From: Rhodospirillales bacterium
GTDB taxonomy: Bacteria; Pseudomonadota; Alphaproteobacteria; Rhodospirillales; GLO-3
Assembly: GCA_003354135.1 (NCBI GenBank)
Contig: PIVK01000018.1
Span: 1 to 54,156 of the forward strand
DNA: 54,156 bases
Direction: 5' to 3'
Every line of letters begins with the position of its first letter. Position 1 is the first letter of the stretch. The notes under the pieces were generated by a model that ran no database searches, was not told the origin of the DNA, and saw only the letters and a list, made by a program, of their open reading frames with translations. A program made the position numbers and the translations under genes. Shown here piece after piece: positions 34,396 through 43,243 of the stretch.

Positions 34396-35817
34396 ATGAC
34401 GCTCAACTGCAAGACACCCGAGGACGTGCTGAAGGTCCTCAAGGAACAGGACATCCCGTTCGTCGACCTGCGCTTCACCGATCCGCGCGGCAAGTGGCAG
34501 CACCTGACCATGTGCTCCAATTTCATCGACGACGAAAGCTTCGAGGACGGCATCATGTTCGACGGTTCGTCCATCGCCGGCTGGAAAGCCATCAACGAGT
34601 CCGACATGGCGCTGATCCCCGATGCGGTAACCGCGGTCATGGATCCCTTCTCGGCCCAGTCGCAGATGATCCTGTTCTGCGATGTCATGGAGCCCTCCAC
34701 CGGGCAGGGCTACGCCCGCGACCCGCGCTCGCTGGCCAAGCGCGCCGAGGCTTACCTCGGATCGACCGGCATCGGCGACACCGCCTACTTCGGTGCCGAG
34801 CCCGAGTTCTTCGTCTTCGACGACGTGCGCTTCAACGTCGCCATGAACAGCTGTTTCTACGAGTTCGACTCGGAGGAAGGGCCGTATGTCACCGGTAAGA
34901 TCCTGCCCGAGGGTAATGTCGGCCACCGCCCGCCGGTCAAGGGTGGTTATTTTCCGGTGCCGCCGGTAGACGCGGCGCCGGACCTGCGCGCCGAGATGGT
35001 CACCGTGCTGGCCGAGATGGGCCTGTCCATGGACAAGCATCACCACGAGGTCGCCCCTTCGCAGCATGAACTGGGCATGGTCTTCGATACCCTGGTCCGC
35101 ACAGCCGACAACGTACAGATCTACAAGTACGGCGTTCATATGGTGGCCCACACCTACGGCAAGACGGCAACCTTCATGCCCAAGCCGGTGGCCGGCGACA
35201 ACGGGTCCGGCATGCACACCCACCAGTCGGTGTGGAAGGACGGCAAGCCGACCTTCGCCGGTTCGGGCTACGCCGACCTGTCGGACACCGCGCTCTATTA
35301 TATCGGCGGCATCATCAAGCACGCCAAGGCGCTGAACGCCTTCACCAACCCGGCGACCAACAGCTACAAGCGCCTGATTCCGGGCTTTGAGGCTCCGGTG
35401 CTGCTGGCCTACTCGGCCCGCAACCGCTCGGCCAGTTGCCGCATCCCGTTCTCCAACTCGCCCAAGGGCAAGCGCGTCGAGATCCGTTTCCCGGACGCCA
35501 CCGCCAACCCCTATCTCGCCTTCTCGGCCATGATGATGGCGGGCCTGGACGGTATCCAGAACAAGATCCACCCGGGCGATGCCATGGACAAGAACCTCTA
35601 CGACCTGCCGCCGGAAGAGCTCAAGGACGTCCCGACCGTCTGCGGCTCGCTGCGCCAGGCCCTGGAGGCCCTGGACGAGGACCGTGAGTTCCTCAAGAAG
35701 GGCGATGTCTTCACCAACGACCAGATCGACGGCTACATGGACCTGAAGTGGGAAGAAGTTTACAACTTCGAGCACACTCCGCACCCCGTCGAATGGCAGA
35801 TGTATTACTCGTCGTAA
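34396..35817 (+). CDS. glnA: Glutamine synthetase type I
   Basis: A 473-residue GSI-beta enzyme forming glutamine from glutamate, ammonia and ATP. Motifs are [46 protein letters not shown] and the ATP-site KGGYFPVPP. The adenylylation site is Tyr402 in [10 protein letters not shown], so GlnE control is expected. AAAAGGAAC precedes the ATG. It is the second gene after glnB and is followed by a stem-loop. Confidence 0.97.
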   Translation: MTLNCKTPEDVLKVLKEQDIPFVDLRFTDPRGKWQHLTMCSNFIDDESFEDGIMFDGSSIAGWKAINESDMALIPDAVTAVMDPFSAQSQMILFCDVMEPSTGQGYARDPRSLAKRAEAYLGSTGIGDTAYFGAEPEFFVFDDVRFNVAMNSCFYEFDSEEGPYVTGKILPEGNVGHRPPVKGGYFPVPPVDAAPDLRAEMVTVLAEMGLSMDKHHHEVAPSQHELGMVFDTLVRTADNVQIYKYGVHMVAHTYGKTATFMPKPVAGDNGSGMHTHQSVWKDGKPTFAGSGYADLSDTALYYIGGIIKHAKALNAFTNPATNSYKRLIPGFEAPVLLAYSARNRSASCRIPFSNSPKGKRVEIRFPDATANPYLAFSAMMMAGLDGIQNKIHPGDAMDKNLYDLPPEELKDVPTVCGSLRQALEALDEDREFLKKGDVFTNDQIDGYMDLKWEEVYNFEHTPHPVEWQMYYSS

Positions 35818-35842
35818 AGACAGAAACAAACGCTCGCACAGG

Positions 35843-35872
35843 GAAGGCCCTGCCGATTCCGGCGGGGCCTTC
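35843..35872 (+). terminator. Stem-loop after glnA
   Basis: GAAGGCCCTGCC pairs with GGCGGGGCCTTC (one wobble) about 25 bases after the glnA stop. Only a weak T run follows (GTTTG), so efficiency is uncertain. Confidence 0.6.
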
Positions 35873-36031
35873 GCCGTTTGTGAAATTCCGGGGCCGTGCC
35901 GTCGAATCCCTGGGAATCATCAATGGACTACGGACACCGTAGGAAATTTGCTATGATCTCCCTTCGCTCAAAGGACGTTTAGGGGCCAGCAACGTCCAGG
36001 CAGTTTTTTTGCCTGGGCTTCTGGGTCGGGA

Positions 36032-38491
36032 ATGAGCATTGAGAAACGCCTTCTGCTGGCCATTAGCCTCATCTTTGTGGCTGCGTTCGGGATAGACGTC
36101 ACCTTGTCCTACCAAGAGGGCAAGAAGGACGCTATTACCAGCCTGAGGGACCAGGCCGAGCGGGTCCGCGCCATCATGATGGCGACGCAGCGTGTCTACC
36201 AGAAACAGTTCCTGGCCAGCGGCATCCCCCTAACCGACAAGACGGTTGGGTTCCTCCCGGGCCATTCCTTCTCCCTGATTTCGAAGGACTTCGAGAACTG
36301 GGACGAGACGGGAATGAGCTTCAACAACGTCTCGGACCGTCCCCGCAATCCCAACAACGCGGCCGATCCCTTGGAACTGGAGGTCATGGACCACTTCCGC
36401 GCCAACCCGCAGGACAAGGCCGTCTTCCGCCCCTTCACCTCGCCGGAGGGCGAGGATTTCTACCTCTCCGCCTGGCCGATCTGGACCGAAGACTACTGTC
36501 TCAAGTGCCATGGCAAGCGGAGCGAGACGCCGCCCACCATCCGGGATTTATACACAACGGCCTTCGACTACAAGGTCGGCGACCTGCGGGGCCTGATCAG
36601 CATCAAGCTGCCGGTCAGCCATATCCAGGATGCTGTGGCAAGAAGTATCCGCAAAGAGATCATCCTGCATCTGCTGCCATTCATCGCCGTGTTCCTGATC
36701 ATCGTCCTCCTGATCCGCCGCTATGTCAGGTATCCGCTCGAACACCTTGCAACCGGCATGGACGAAATCGCGACCGGCCGTTACGACCGACGCATCGAAG
36801 GCCTGAAGGGGGAACTGGCCGGCATCGGAAATTCCTTCAACGTCATGGCCGCCGAGATCCCCCGCGACCAGGAGAGCCTGCGAAAGCTGTCCCAGGCGGT
36901 TGAACAGAGCCCGGCGGCCGTGATGATCACCGATCCCAACGCCATCATTGAATACGTCAATCCCAAGTTCGAGAATTTTACCGGCTATGCCCGGGACGAG
37001 GCGGTCGGACAGCACTCCCGGATCTTAGGTTCGGGCGAGACACCGACGGAAACCTACAACGAAATGTGGTCGGCCATCACCTCGGGCCAGGAATGGCGCG
37101 GTGAATTTCTCAACCGGCACAAGAATGGAACCCACTACTGGGAATCGGCCCTGATCGCCCCCATCAAGGACAACGCCAGCACCATCACCCATTTCCTGGC
37201 GGTCAAGGAGGACATCACCGAACAGAAGGCGATCACCCGGCAGATGGAGCACAAGGCCCGTGAAGAGGAAGCCCTGGGACAGCTGCTCCGGCTGTCGCTG
37301 GAACCGGCCCCTGAGGAACACTACCTTCAGGCCTTCCTCAACATCATGTTCGACTCCGTCCCGTTCCTCGACCAGCTGCCCAAGGGGGCCATTTTCCTCG
37401 CCGAACAGAAGGACGGAAAGGATATCCTGCGCCTTACCGCCACATACCGTTTGGACCCGGAACTTTTCGAGATCTGCGCCGAAATCCCGTTTGGCAAATG
37501 CCTCTGCGGGCAAGCTGCGGAGACACGGGATCTGATAATGGAACTCCATAACGACAAGGCACACGAGACTCCTTTCGAAGGCATGAAGGGCCATACGCAT
37601 TACAATATTCCCGTCCTGTCGGGCGACGATGTCCTGGGCGTCATCAACCTTTACCTGCCGGGCGCTCACCGGCGGGACGAGCGGGAAATATCGTTCCTGT
37701 GGCGGATTGCCGAGGTGCTCAGCATCGGCCTGTCCCGCCTTCGGGCCGAAATGACCGTGAAGTCTACGATCCAGGAACTGGCTCGCTCCAATGCAGAATT
37801 GGAGCGGTTTGCCTACATCGCATCCCACGACCTGCAGGAGCCGGTCCGCACCCTGGTCAGCTATTCCCAGCTTCTGGAAAAGCGCTACGAGGGCGACCTG
37901 GATGCCGATGCCCGAGACTATATCGAGTTCATCGTCGGTGGCGCCAAACGGCTCAGGACCCTGGTCCAGGATCTGCTCGTCTATTCCCAGGCCAATTCCA
38001 AAAGCGCGATGTTCCAGCAGGTCGATTTGACGGTCGTTCTGGAAGCCGCAATGGAAAACCTAGCCACGTCCATTTCGGAGAGCGGGGCCAAGATCACCCA
38101 CGGCCCGTTGCCCAAAGTGGTCGGCGACGATATTCAGCTGATCCAGCTGCTGCAAAATCTGATCCACAACGCCATCAAGTTCCGCCGCCCGGACTCCCCT
38201 CTCGAGATCCGGGTCGAATCCGTCCGGCAGGATAGCGAATGGATCATCTCCGTCGCCGACAAAGGGATCGGCATCGAAGAGCAGTACATGGACCAGATCT
38301 TCGTCATCTTCAAACGCCTGCACACCATCGACACCTATCCGGGTACCGGCATCGGGCTGGCCATCTGCAAGCGGATCATCGAGCATCACAACGGCCGCAT
38401 CTGGCTAGAATCAGAACCCGGCGTCGGCACCACCTTCCACTTCTCGTTGCCGGCCGATGTGCCGGAGGAAGAGGCGAACGCCGACACCTAG
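36032..38491 (+). CDS. Membrane sensor histidine kinase with DUF3365 haem domain
   Basis: An 819-residue kinase. An N-terminal helix (LLLAISLIFVAAFGIDVTL) and a second (LLPFIAVFLIIVLLIRRY, about 211-230) flank a periplasmic DUF3365/Tll0287-like domain containing YCLKCHG near residue 156, a potential covalent haem site. Then come HAMP (about 231-285), PAS (about 289-400), GAF (about 420-570), the H-box ASHDLQEPVRTLVSYSQ with His near 598, and an ATPase with NLIHNAIKF and GTGIGLAICKRI. It has no receiver domain. A stem-loop with a T7 loop lies just upstream (35996-36016). It may sense redox or a gas through haem. Its partner regulator is unknown. Confidence 0.9.
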   Translation: MSIEKRLLLAISLIFVAAFGIDVTLSYQEGKKDAITSLRDQAERVRAIMMATQRVYQKQFLASGIPLTDKTVGFLPGHSFSLISKDFENWDETGMSFNNVSDRPRNPNNAADPLELEVMDHFRANPQDKAVFRPFTSPEGEDFYLSAWPIWTEDYCLKCHGKRSETPPTIRDLYTTAFDYKVGDLRGLISIKLPVSHIQDAVARSIRKEIILHLLPFIAVFLIIVLLIRRYVRYPLEHLATGMDEIATGRYDRRIEGLKGELAGIGNSFNVMAAEIPRDQESLRKLSQAVEQSPAAVMITDPNAIIEYVNPKFENFTGYARDEAVGQHSRILGSGETPTETYNEMWSAITSGQEWRGEFLNRHKNGTHYWESALIAPIKDNASTITHFLAVKEDITEQKAITRQMEHKAREEEALGQLLRLSLEPAPEEHYLQAFLNIMFDSVPFLDQLPKGAIFLAEQKDGKDILRLTATYRLDPELFEICAEIPFGKCLCGQAAETRDLIMELHNDKAHETPFEGMKGHTHYNIPVLSGDDVLGVINLYLPGAHRRDEREISFLWRIAEVLSIGLSRLRAEMTVKSTIQELARSNAELERFAYIASHDLQEPVRTLVSYSQLLEKRYEGDLDADARDYIEFIVGGAKRLRTLVQDLLVYSQANSKSAMFQQVDLTVVLEAAMENLATSISESGAKITHGPLPKVVGDDIQLIQLLQNLIHNAIKFRRPDSPLEIRVESVRQDSEWIISVADKGIGIEEQYMDQIFVIFKRLHTIDTYPGTGIGLAICKRIIEHHNGRIWLESEPGVGTTFHFSLPADVPEEEANADT

Positions 38492-38674
38492 GGGTGCGAA
38501 ATGGCCGCAGCCGCAGCGGGGCGGGGCGAAATCGCACTGATCACGCTGAAACGCGGCCCCGCCGCCTAATCCCTCCTCTTTTCCCTCCCATCTCCCCTTC
38601 CGGATCAATATTAACCTTTTGTTCTTGTTTTAGTGCTTATTTGTTCTGGTTATTGCAAGGACAGGAGATGATCG

Positions 38675-38758
38675 ATGGCCTGGAACACCTTCGCCAAGGA
38701 ACTGGCAGCCCTGGGCAGTCTTTTTGCCACCGGGTACCTGTGGATGCTGGTGCTGTGA
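38675..38758 (+). CDS. Candidate 27-residue small membrane protein
   Basis: A small frame, MAWNTFAKELAALGSLFATG then YLWMLVL, preceded by AGGAG seven bases before the ATG. It would be one hydrophobic helix with a short amphipathic start. It lies in the gap between the histidine kinase and the thioesterase gene, after a T-rich stretch. The ribosome site and hydrophobic pattern suggest a real microprotein, but no family is recognised. Confidence 0.5.
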   Translation: MAWNTFAKELAALGSLFATGYLWMLVL

Positions 38759-38787
38759 TTGCCCACCCTGGGACGAAGCGAAAGGGG

Positions 38788-39195
38788 TTAGGCGCCGCCG
38801 TCTTCCTCTGGCGGCAGGGGGTGCTTGCGGCCGTTCGCGTCGATGGCAACAAAAACGAAGCGTCCCTCGGTCACCTTGACGTGCTCGTGATGGCCCTCAC
38901 CGCGCTCCGCCCAAGCCTCGACGATGACAGTCAGCGAGGTGGTTCCCACCCGCTCCACCGCCACATAGCAGGCGAGAACGTCCCCCACCCGCACCGGGGC
39001 GTGGAAGGTCATGGAATCTACGGCCACCGTCACCACCCGTCCATGGGCACGCTTGGCCGCCAGCAGGCTTCCCGCCACGTCCATCTGCGCCAGCAGCCAA
39101 CCACCGAAGATATCCCCGGCCGGATTGGTGTCGCGCGGCATGGCCAGCGTCCGGATTTCAAGTTCGCCGTTGGGGCGGGTGGGGTCTTGGATCAT
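38788..39195 (-). CDS. Acyl-CoA thioesterase (YciA-like hotdog protein)
   Basis: A 135-residue single hotdog-domain protein. The active-site region is DTNPAGDIFGGWLLAQMDVA, and VAVDSMTFHAPVRVGDV and FVAIDANGRKHPLP follow, all typical of YciA-type acyl-CoA hydrolases. These cytosolic hexamers cleave short and medium acyl-CoAs. It is convergent with the upstream microprotein. The palindromic repeat at 39254-39392 lies before its start. Confidence 0.9.
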   Translation of the reverse strand: MIQDPTRPNGELEIRTLAMPRDTNPAGDIFGGWLLAQMDVAGSLLAAKRAHGRVVTVAVDSMTFHAPVRVGDVLACYVAVERVGTTSLTVIVEAWAERGEGHHEHVKVTEGRFVFVAIDANGRKHPLPPEEDGGA

Positions 39196-39253
39196 TGGAG
39201 GTTTTCCTCAAGATTTTTCGTTGCCCCCACATACCCTATCCTGGCCGTGGCGC

Positions 39254-39392
39254 CTAGAGCGATCGGGATAATCCGAGTCACTTCGTGACGCGGCTTATTC
39301 CGTGAAATGTCCTCTACATCAATATGACAGAGCGGATTCACGCGGGAATTCGGTGCCACGAAGCAGCTTCGTTTTCTCACGATCCGCTCTAG
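39254..39392. repeat. Dispersed palindromic element, copy B (full length)
   Basis: A 139-bp element starting CTAGAGCGATCGG and ending CGATCCGCTCTAG, imperfect terminal inverted repeats with CTAG at both ends. Inside are the palindrome ATAATCCGAGTCAC/GTGACGCGGCTTAT, an AGAGCGGATT motif shared with 6431-6440, and a hairpin ACGAAGCAGCTTCGT. It looks like a non-autonomous miniature element. No coding potential. Confidence 0.7.
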
Positions 39393-39526
39393 CTCCGTCG
39401 ACACTTGGGAAATTCCGCAAGATATGGTAGGGAACACAGGATGTTGTTGTTTTCCAGGGGACAGCTACCGTATCATGCGAGAGAACCTCGAAAGAGGCCG
39501 GAACGGCGCAGGGTCGGTATAGCGAC

Positions 39527-41527
39527 ATGATGGACGGAATGGGCGATCTCTTCGAGCAGGCGACGCGCGGCAAGGCCGACTATTCGGCCAAAGACATCGA
39601 GGTCCTGGAGGGCCTGGAGCCGGTACGCCGACGCCCCGGCATGTACATCGGCGGCACCGATGAGCATGCGCTCCATCATCTGGTGGCCGAGGTTCTTGAC
39701 AACTCCATGGACGAGGCGGTGGCCGGACATGCGTCCCACATCGACCTGCAGCTTCATGCCGACGGTTCGGTAACCGTGCGCGACAACGGCCGCGGCATAC
39801 CGGTCGACCCGCATCCAAAGTTCAAGAACACGTCGGCGCTCGAAGTGATCCTGACCACGCTGCACTCGGGCGGAAAATTCGGCGGCAAGGCCTACCAGAC
39901 CTCGGGCGGCCTGCACGGGGTCGGCATCTCGGCAGTCAATGCGTTGTCCAAGAAACTGACGGTGGAGGTGGCCCGCGACCGCAAACTCTGGACCCAATCT
40001 TTCGTCCGCGGCAAGCCGGAGGCCAAGCTGAAGGACGCGGGACCGATACAGAACCGGCGCGGCACCACGATCACCTTCTCGCCCGACCCGCAGATCTTCG
40101 GGTCCCAGGTCCATTTCAAGCCGGCACAGCTCTACCGCATGGCGCGCTCCAAGGCCTACTTGTTCCGCGGGGTCGAGATCCGCTGGACCTGCGCGCAAGA
40201 GCTGATCAAGGACAAGGACACCACCCCCGCCGAAGCCGTTCTTCATTTCCCGGGCGGCCTGCGGGACTTCCTCTCCTCCAAGCTGGAAGGGCGCAAGACG
40301 ATCACCGCCACCCCCTTTTCCGGGACAGCCAAGCTCAACGGCGGCAGCGGCAAGGTGGAATGGGCGGTGGCCTGGCCTCGCGACGAGGAGGAGTTTTTCA
40401 ATTCCTATTGCAATACCGTCCCGACACCCCAGGGTGGCACCCACGAGACGGGCCTCCGGGGCGCCCTCTCCAAGGGCCTCCGGTCCTACGCCGAACTGGT
40501 GAGCAACAAGCAGGCGGGCAAGATTACGCCCGATGACGTGGTCGGCGGAGCCTGCATCATGCTCTCTCTCTTCATCTCCGATCCTCAGTTCCTGGGCCAA
40601 ACCAAGGAGAAGCTGACTACGGTCGAGGCCACACGCCTGGTGGAGAACGCGGTCCGCGACCATTTTGACCACTGGCTGGCCGAAAGTCCGGATATCTCGA
40701 AGGTTCTGCTGGAACATGTGATTGAGCGGGCCGAAATGCGGCTCCGAAAGCGCGAGGACCGCAAGACCAAGCGCCAGTCAGCCACCAAACGCCTGCGGCT
40801 GCCGGGCAAGCTGGCCGACTGTACGCGGTCCACCGCCGCCGGCTCCGAGATCTTCCTGGTCGAGGGAGACTCGGCCGGCGGTTCGGCCAAGCAGGCGCGC
40901 AACCGCGCCACCCAGGCCATCCTGCCTCTGCGCGGCAAGATTCTCAATGTCGCCAGCGCGACGCTCGACAAGGTCAATGCCAACCAGGAAATCTCCGATA
41001 TCACCGAAGCGCTGGGATGCGGCACCCGCAAAGCCTATGACGAGGAAGCGCTGCGTTACGACAAGGTCATCATCATGACCGACGCCGATGTGGATGGGGC
41101 GCACATCGCCTCATTGCTGATAACCTTCTTCTACTGCGAGATTCCGGCTCTGATCGAGAACGGGCACCTCTACCTCGCCCTGCCGCCCTTGTACCGCATC
41201 ACCCAGGGCGGCAAGTCCCTTTATGCGCGCGACGACGCTCACAAGGACGAGCTGTTTAAGAAAGAGTTCACGGGCCGCGGCAAAATCGAAATCTCGCGCT
41301 TCAAGGGCCTGGGCGAGATGCCCCCGGCCCAGCTCAAGGAAACCACAATGGCCCCGAAGAACCGCACGCTTCTGCGCGTTGTGGTGCCGGCGGGCCACAG
41401 CCAGGAAGATCACGAAGACGCCGAGGAAACGGCCGACTTGGTTGATCGGCTGATGGGCAAAAAACCCGAATTCCGCTTCGCCTTCATCCAGGAAAACGCC
41501 CGATTCGTCGAGGATATCGACGTCTAA
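39527..41527 (+). CDS. parE: DNA topoisomerase IV subunit B
   Basis: A 666-residue type II topoisomerase ATPase subunit. GHKL motifs are VAEVLDNSMDEAV, TVRDNGRGIPVD and TSGGLHGVGISAVNAL. The TOPRIM domain has VEGDSAGGSAKQARN near residue 445 and IIMTDADVDGAHIASLLI near 519. The YRITQGGK and RFKGLGEM segments follow. Length and the lack of the GyrB insert favour ParE over GyrB. It decatenates chromosomes with ParC, which is not present here. Its last codons and 3' flank are partly duplicated at 42857-42898. Confidence 0.93.
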   Translation: MMDGMGDLFEQATRGKADYSAKDIEVLEGLEPVRRRPGMYIGGTDEHALHHLVAEVLDNSMDEAVAGHASHIDLQLHADGSVTVRDNGRGIPVDPHPKFKNTSALEVILTTLHSGGKFGGKAYQTSGGLHGVGISAVNALSKKLTVEVARDRKLWTQSFVRGKPEAKLKDAGPIQNRRGTTITFSPDPQIFGSQVHFKPAQLYRMARSKAYLFRGVEIRWTCAQELIKDKDTTPAEAVLHFPGGLRDFLSSKLEGRKTITATPFSGTAKLNGGSGKVEWAVAWPRDEEEFFNSYCNTVPTPQGGTHETGLRGALSKGLRSYAELVSNKQAGKITPDDVVGGACIMLSLFISDPQFLGQTKEKLTTVEATRLVENAVRDHFDHWLAESPDISKVLLEHVIERAEMRLRKREDRKTKRQSATKRLRLPGKLADCTRSTAAGSEIFLVEGDSAGGSAKQARNRATQAILPLRGKILNVASATLDKVNANQEISDITEALGCGTRKAYDEEALRYDKVIIMTDADVDGAHIASLLITFFYCEIPALIENGHLYLALPPLYRITQGGKSLYARDDAHKDELFKKEFTGRGKIEISRFKGLGEMPPAQLKETTMAPKNRTLLRVVVPAGHSQEDHEDAEETADLVDRLMGKKPEFRFAFIQENARFVEDIDV

Positions 41528-41545
41528 CCTCCCGCTATGATGGAT
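41504..41545 (+). repeat. parE 3'-end direct repeat, left copy
   Basis: The last codons and 3' flank of parE (TTCGTCGAGGATATCGACG, then CCCGCTATGAT). 39 of 42 bases are shared with 42857-42898. The two copies bracket the hypothetical gene and hicAB. Confidence 0.8.
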
Positions 41546-41611
41546 GGATATCGTTGAACGGCTGCAAAACGCAGCAAGGGACGGCCGGCGGCAAAAGGAC
41601 GGAAGGAGCCG

Positions 41612-41719
41612 ATGTCGCAATCGAAAGCATATTTCGTGACATCATCACCAAACCACTTCCATAGGGACAGGGCCCTGGCCGGCGAGACCAGGACCGGGGT
41701 GCGCACCGTTAGACTTTAG
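41612..41719 (+). CDS. Candidate 35-residue small ORF
   Basis: A short frame starting MSQSKAYFVTSSPNHFHRDR with AAGGAG five bases before the ATG, ending at 41719. It is basic and without membrane segments. It lies between the two parE-end repeats. Support is only the ribosome site and an uninterrupted frame, so it may not be expressed. Confidence 0.3.
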   Translation: MSQSKAYFVTSSPNHFHRDRALAGETRTGVRTVRL

Positions 41720-41798
41720 TCGGACGGGCAAAGGTCATTGTTACCCGGACGGGCCCTATTTGGTATCGTTCGAACCGCATTCGGGAGCCGCGAGAAAC

Positions 41799-42104
41799 AT
41801 GTCGACCGGGACGACCGAAGAGCGGGTCTTCGTAAAGGAAATGGGTATCACCCACGCGGACTTCATGCGGGATCTGCCCAGGGCGTTGGACGGCTCGCCG
41901 GTGGTGGACGGCCGGCGGATCGTCATGGACAAGGGGCCGGGGCGGCGGCTGGAGATCACGTTCTCCGAGGAAGGGCGACGGCGCATCGCCGGGATCGAAC
42001 TGCCGGTGACCCATGTAATGCTCCGCTTCACCGGCTTCGAGGACGGCGACGTCGAGACCGTCATGAAACGCTTCAACCGCGCCTACCAGCGCGGCGGCGG
42101 CTGA
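41799..42104 (+). CDS. Hypothetical protein
   Basis: A 101-residue soluble protein from ATG 41799 (the frame is open from 41760). It has FVKEMGITHADFMRDLPRAL at the start, a basic middle and a C-terminal FEDGDVETVMKRFNRAYQRG. There is no signal peptide or recognisable domain; length and codon use fit a real gene. It lies between the parE-end repeats, 138 bases before hicA. Confidence 0.6.
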   Translation: MSTGTTEERVFVKEMGITHADFMRDLPRALDGSPVVDGRRIVMDKGPGRRLEITFSEEGRRRIAGIELPVTHVMLRFTGFEDGDVETVMKRFNRAYQRGGG

Positions 42105-42181
42105 GGCTCCGCCTTGAACTCCGACGACGGGGTCGAGCGCCTTCAAGGCCGACGGCTGACACAAAATGAGCCGTTGACGGC

Positions 42182-42234
42182 GATAGCGGGAGGCGATATC
42201 TATCGGCTTGATAGTGATAGCGGTTTGCGATATC
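42182..42234. promoter_or_regulatory. Direct repeats before hicA, probable operator
   Basis: GATAGCGGgagGCGATATC (42182-42200) and GATAGCGGtttGCGATATC (42216-42234) are 34 bp apart, start to start, and end 8 bases before the hicA ATG. They are placed where an antitoxin would bind for autoregulation. Confidence 0.55.
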
Positions 42235-42242
42235 ATTGAACA

Positions 42243-42497
42243 ATGAACAATACGCACCGAAAGACCCTGTCCGCCATCTTCTCCCGCCCTACTCGGTCGA
42301 ACATTCGCTGGACTGACATCGAGGCACTAATGAAAGCCATAGGCGCGGAAGTGACGGAACGGGCGGGAAGCAGGGTTGCGGTGACGTTGAATGGGGTTCG
42401 CGCCATCTTTCACAGGCCGCACCCGAAACCCACGACGAGAAAAGGTGCCGTCGATGCCGTCCGCCCGTTTCTCGAAAACACAGGAATCAAGCCATGA
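42243..42497 (+). CDS. hicA: HicA-family toxin (mRNA interferase)
   Basis: An 84-residue basic protein with the dsRNA-binding-like HicA pattern: an N-terminal helix (KTLSAIFSRPTRSNIRW), DIEALMKAIGAEVTE, and the strand VRAIFHRPHPKPTTRKGAV with the catalytic His region. HicA toxins cleave mRNA and tmRNA. The stop overlaps the hicB start as ATGA. The operator-like repeats lie just upstream. It belongs to an accessory patch between parE-end repeats. Confidence 0.88.
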   Translation: MNNTHRKTLSAIFSRPTRSNIRWTDIEALMKAIGAEVTERAGSRVAVTLNGVRAIFHRPHPKPTTRKGAVDAVRPFLENTGIKP

Positions 42498-42817
42498 TGG
42501 AATATAAAGGCTATACTGCTGGCCCTATCGACTTCGATCCCGATGAAGGCGTGTTCTCCGGAACGGTAAACGGACTCAAAGACGTGATCCATTTCGAGGG
42601 AACGACGGCCGATGGGTTGGAGCAGGCATTCAAGGACAGCGTTGATGACTATCTCGCCTTTTGCGCCGAGCGGAACGAAGCACCCGACAAGCCGTATAGC
42701 GGGAAAGTCCTGGTCCGCACCCAGCCCGAGTTGCACCGCAAAGCCGCCATCCGCGCGGCAGCGAAAGGCATCAGCTTGAGCCAGTGGATTTCACGGCAGA
42801 TTGCCGCTGCGCCGTAG
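42494..42817 (+). CDS. hicB: HicB-family antitoxin
   Basis: A 107-residue antitoxin. The degenerate RNase H-like domain is YKGYTAGPIDFDPDEGVFSG to SVDDYLAFCAERN, and the C-terminal ribbon-helix-helix is GKVLVRTQPELHRKAAIRAA and GISLSQWISRQI. It should neutralise HicA and repress the operon. It is translationally coupled to hicA by a four-base overlap. Confidence 0.92.
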   Translation: MMEYKGYTAGPIDFDPDEGVFSGTVNGLKDVIHFEGTTADGLEQAFKDSVDDYLAFCAERNEAPDKPYSGKVLVRTQPELHRKAAIRAAAKGISLSQWISRQIAAAP

Positions 42818-42856
42818 CAGGGCCGCAAAGGGAGTCCCGGGGGAGCTGAGGAGCCG

Positions 42857-42898
42857 TTCGTCGAGGATATCGACGCCTAACCACCCGCTATGATAGAT
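42857..42898 (+). repeat. parE 3'-end direct repeat, right copy
   Basis: Copies the end of parE (TTCGTCGAGGATATCGACG) and its 3' flank with three mismatches to 41504-41545. It is not in a coding context here. The pair may mark the ends of an insertion or duplication. Confidence 0.8.
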
Positions 42899-42936
42899 TT
42901 AGGGTCTGTTCCGGATATGCCCCGACCCACTGAGAA

Positions 42937-42972
42937 CCCGAGAAGAAGCCCGAGAAGAAGCCCGAGAAGAAG
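42937..42972. repeat. Three tandem CCCGAGAAGAAG units
   Basis: Exact 12-bp repeats (42937-42948, 42949-42960, 42961-42972) just before the IS3 relic. They would encode Pro-Glu-Lys-Lys repeats in the relic's first frame. Confidence 0.9.
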
Positions 42973-42975
42973 AGA

Positions 42976-43136
42976 GAGTGGGTTGACACACTGGAGCGGG
43001 TGACGTCGATCTACGGCTTGCCACGGAACATTCGTGTCGATCAAGGGCCGGGGTTCATCTCAAGGACCTCGATCTCTGGGCCTGGAGCAAGGGGAGCACG
43101 TTGGATTTCTCGCGGCCAGGCCGCCCGGTGGATTGA
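42976..43136 (+). mobile_element. IS3-family transposase relic (catalytic segment)
   Basis: The first frame reads VDTLERVTSIYGLPRNIRVD then QGPGFIS. After a frameshift near 43060 the second frame reads KDLDLWAWSKGSTLDFSRPG and RPVD, followed by TGA. This is the rve core of IS3-family OrfB (intact form IRVDNGPEFISKDLDLWAY). No inverted repeats or other transposase parts are nearby. It is non-functional. Confidence 0.8.
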
Positions 43137-43170
43137 GACGCGGGAAGTTACGCCAGACGGCGGTTTGACG

Positions 43171-43188
43171 TTTTTTTTTTGGGGGGGG
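43171..43188. repeat. T10-G8 homopolymer junction
   Basis: Ten T followed directly by eight G on the plus strand, 56 bases before the GAF-YeiH start. Such a tract is prone to slippage. It may be a promoter or spacer phase-variation site, the edge of the IS relic, or a base-calling error. Confidence 0.75.
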
Positions 43189-43243
43189 TCGGGTTCATCG
43201 CGTCCACCCCATCGATAATGGTGGCCCGAGGGAGTTTAGAGGG

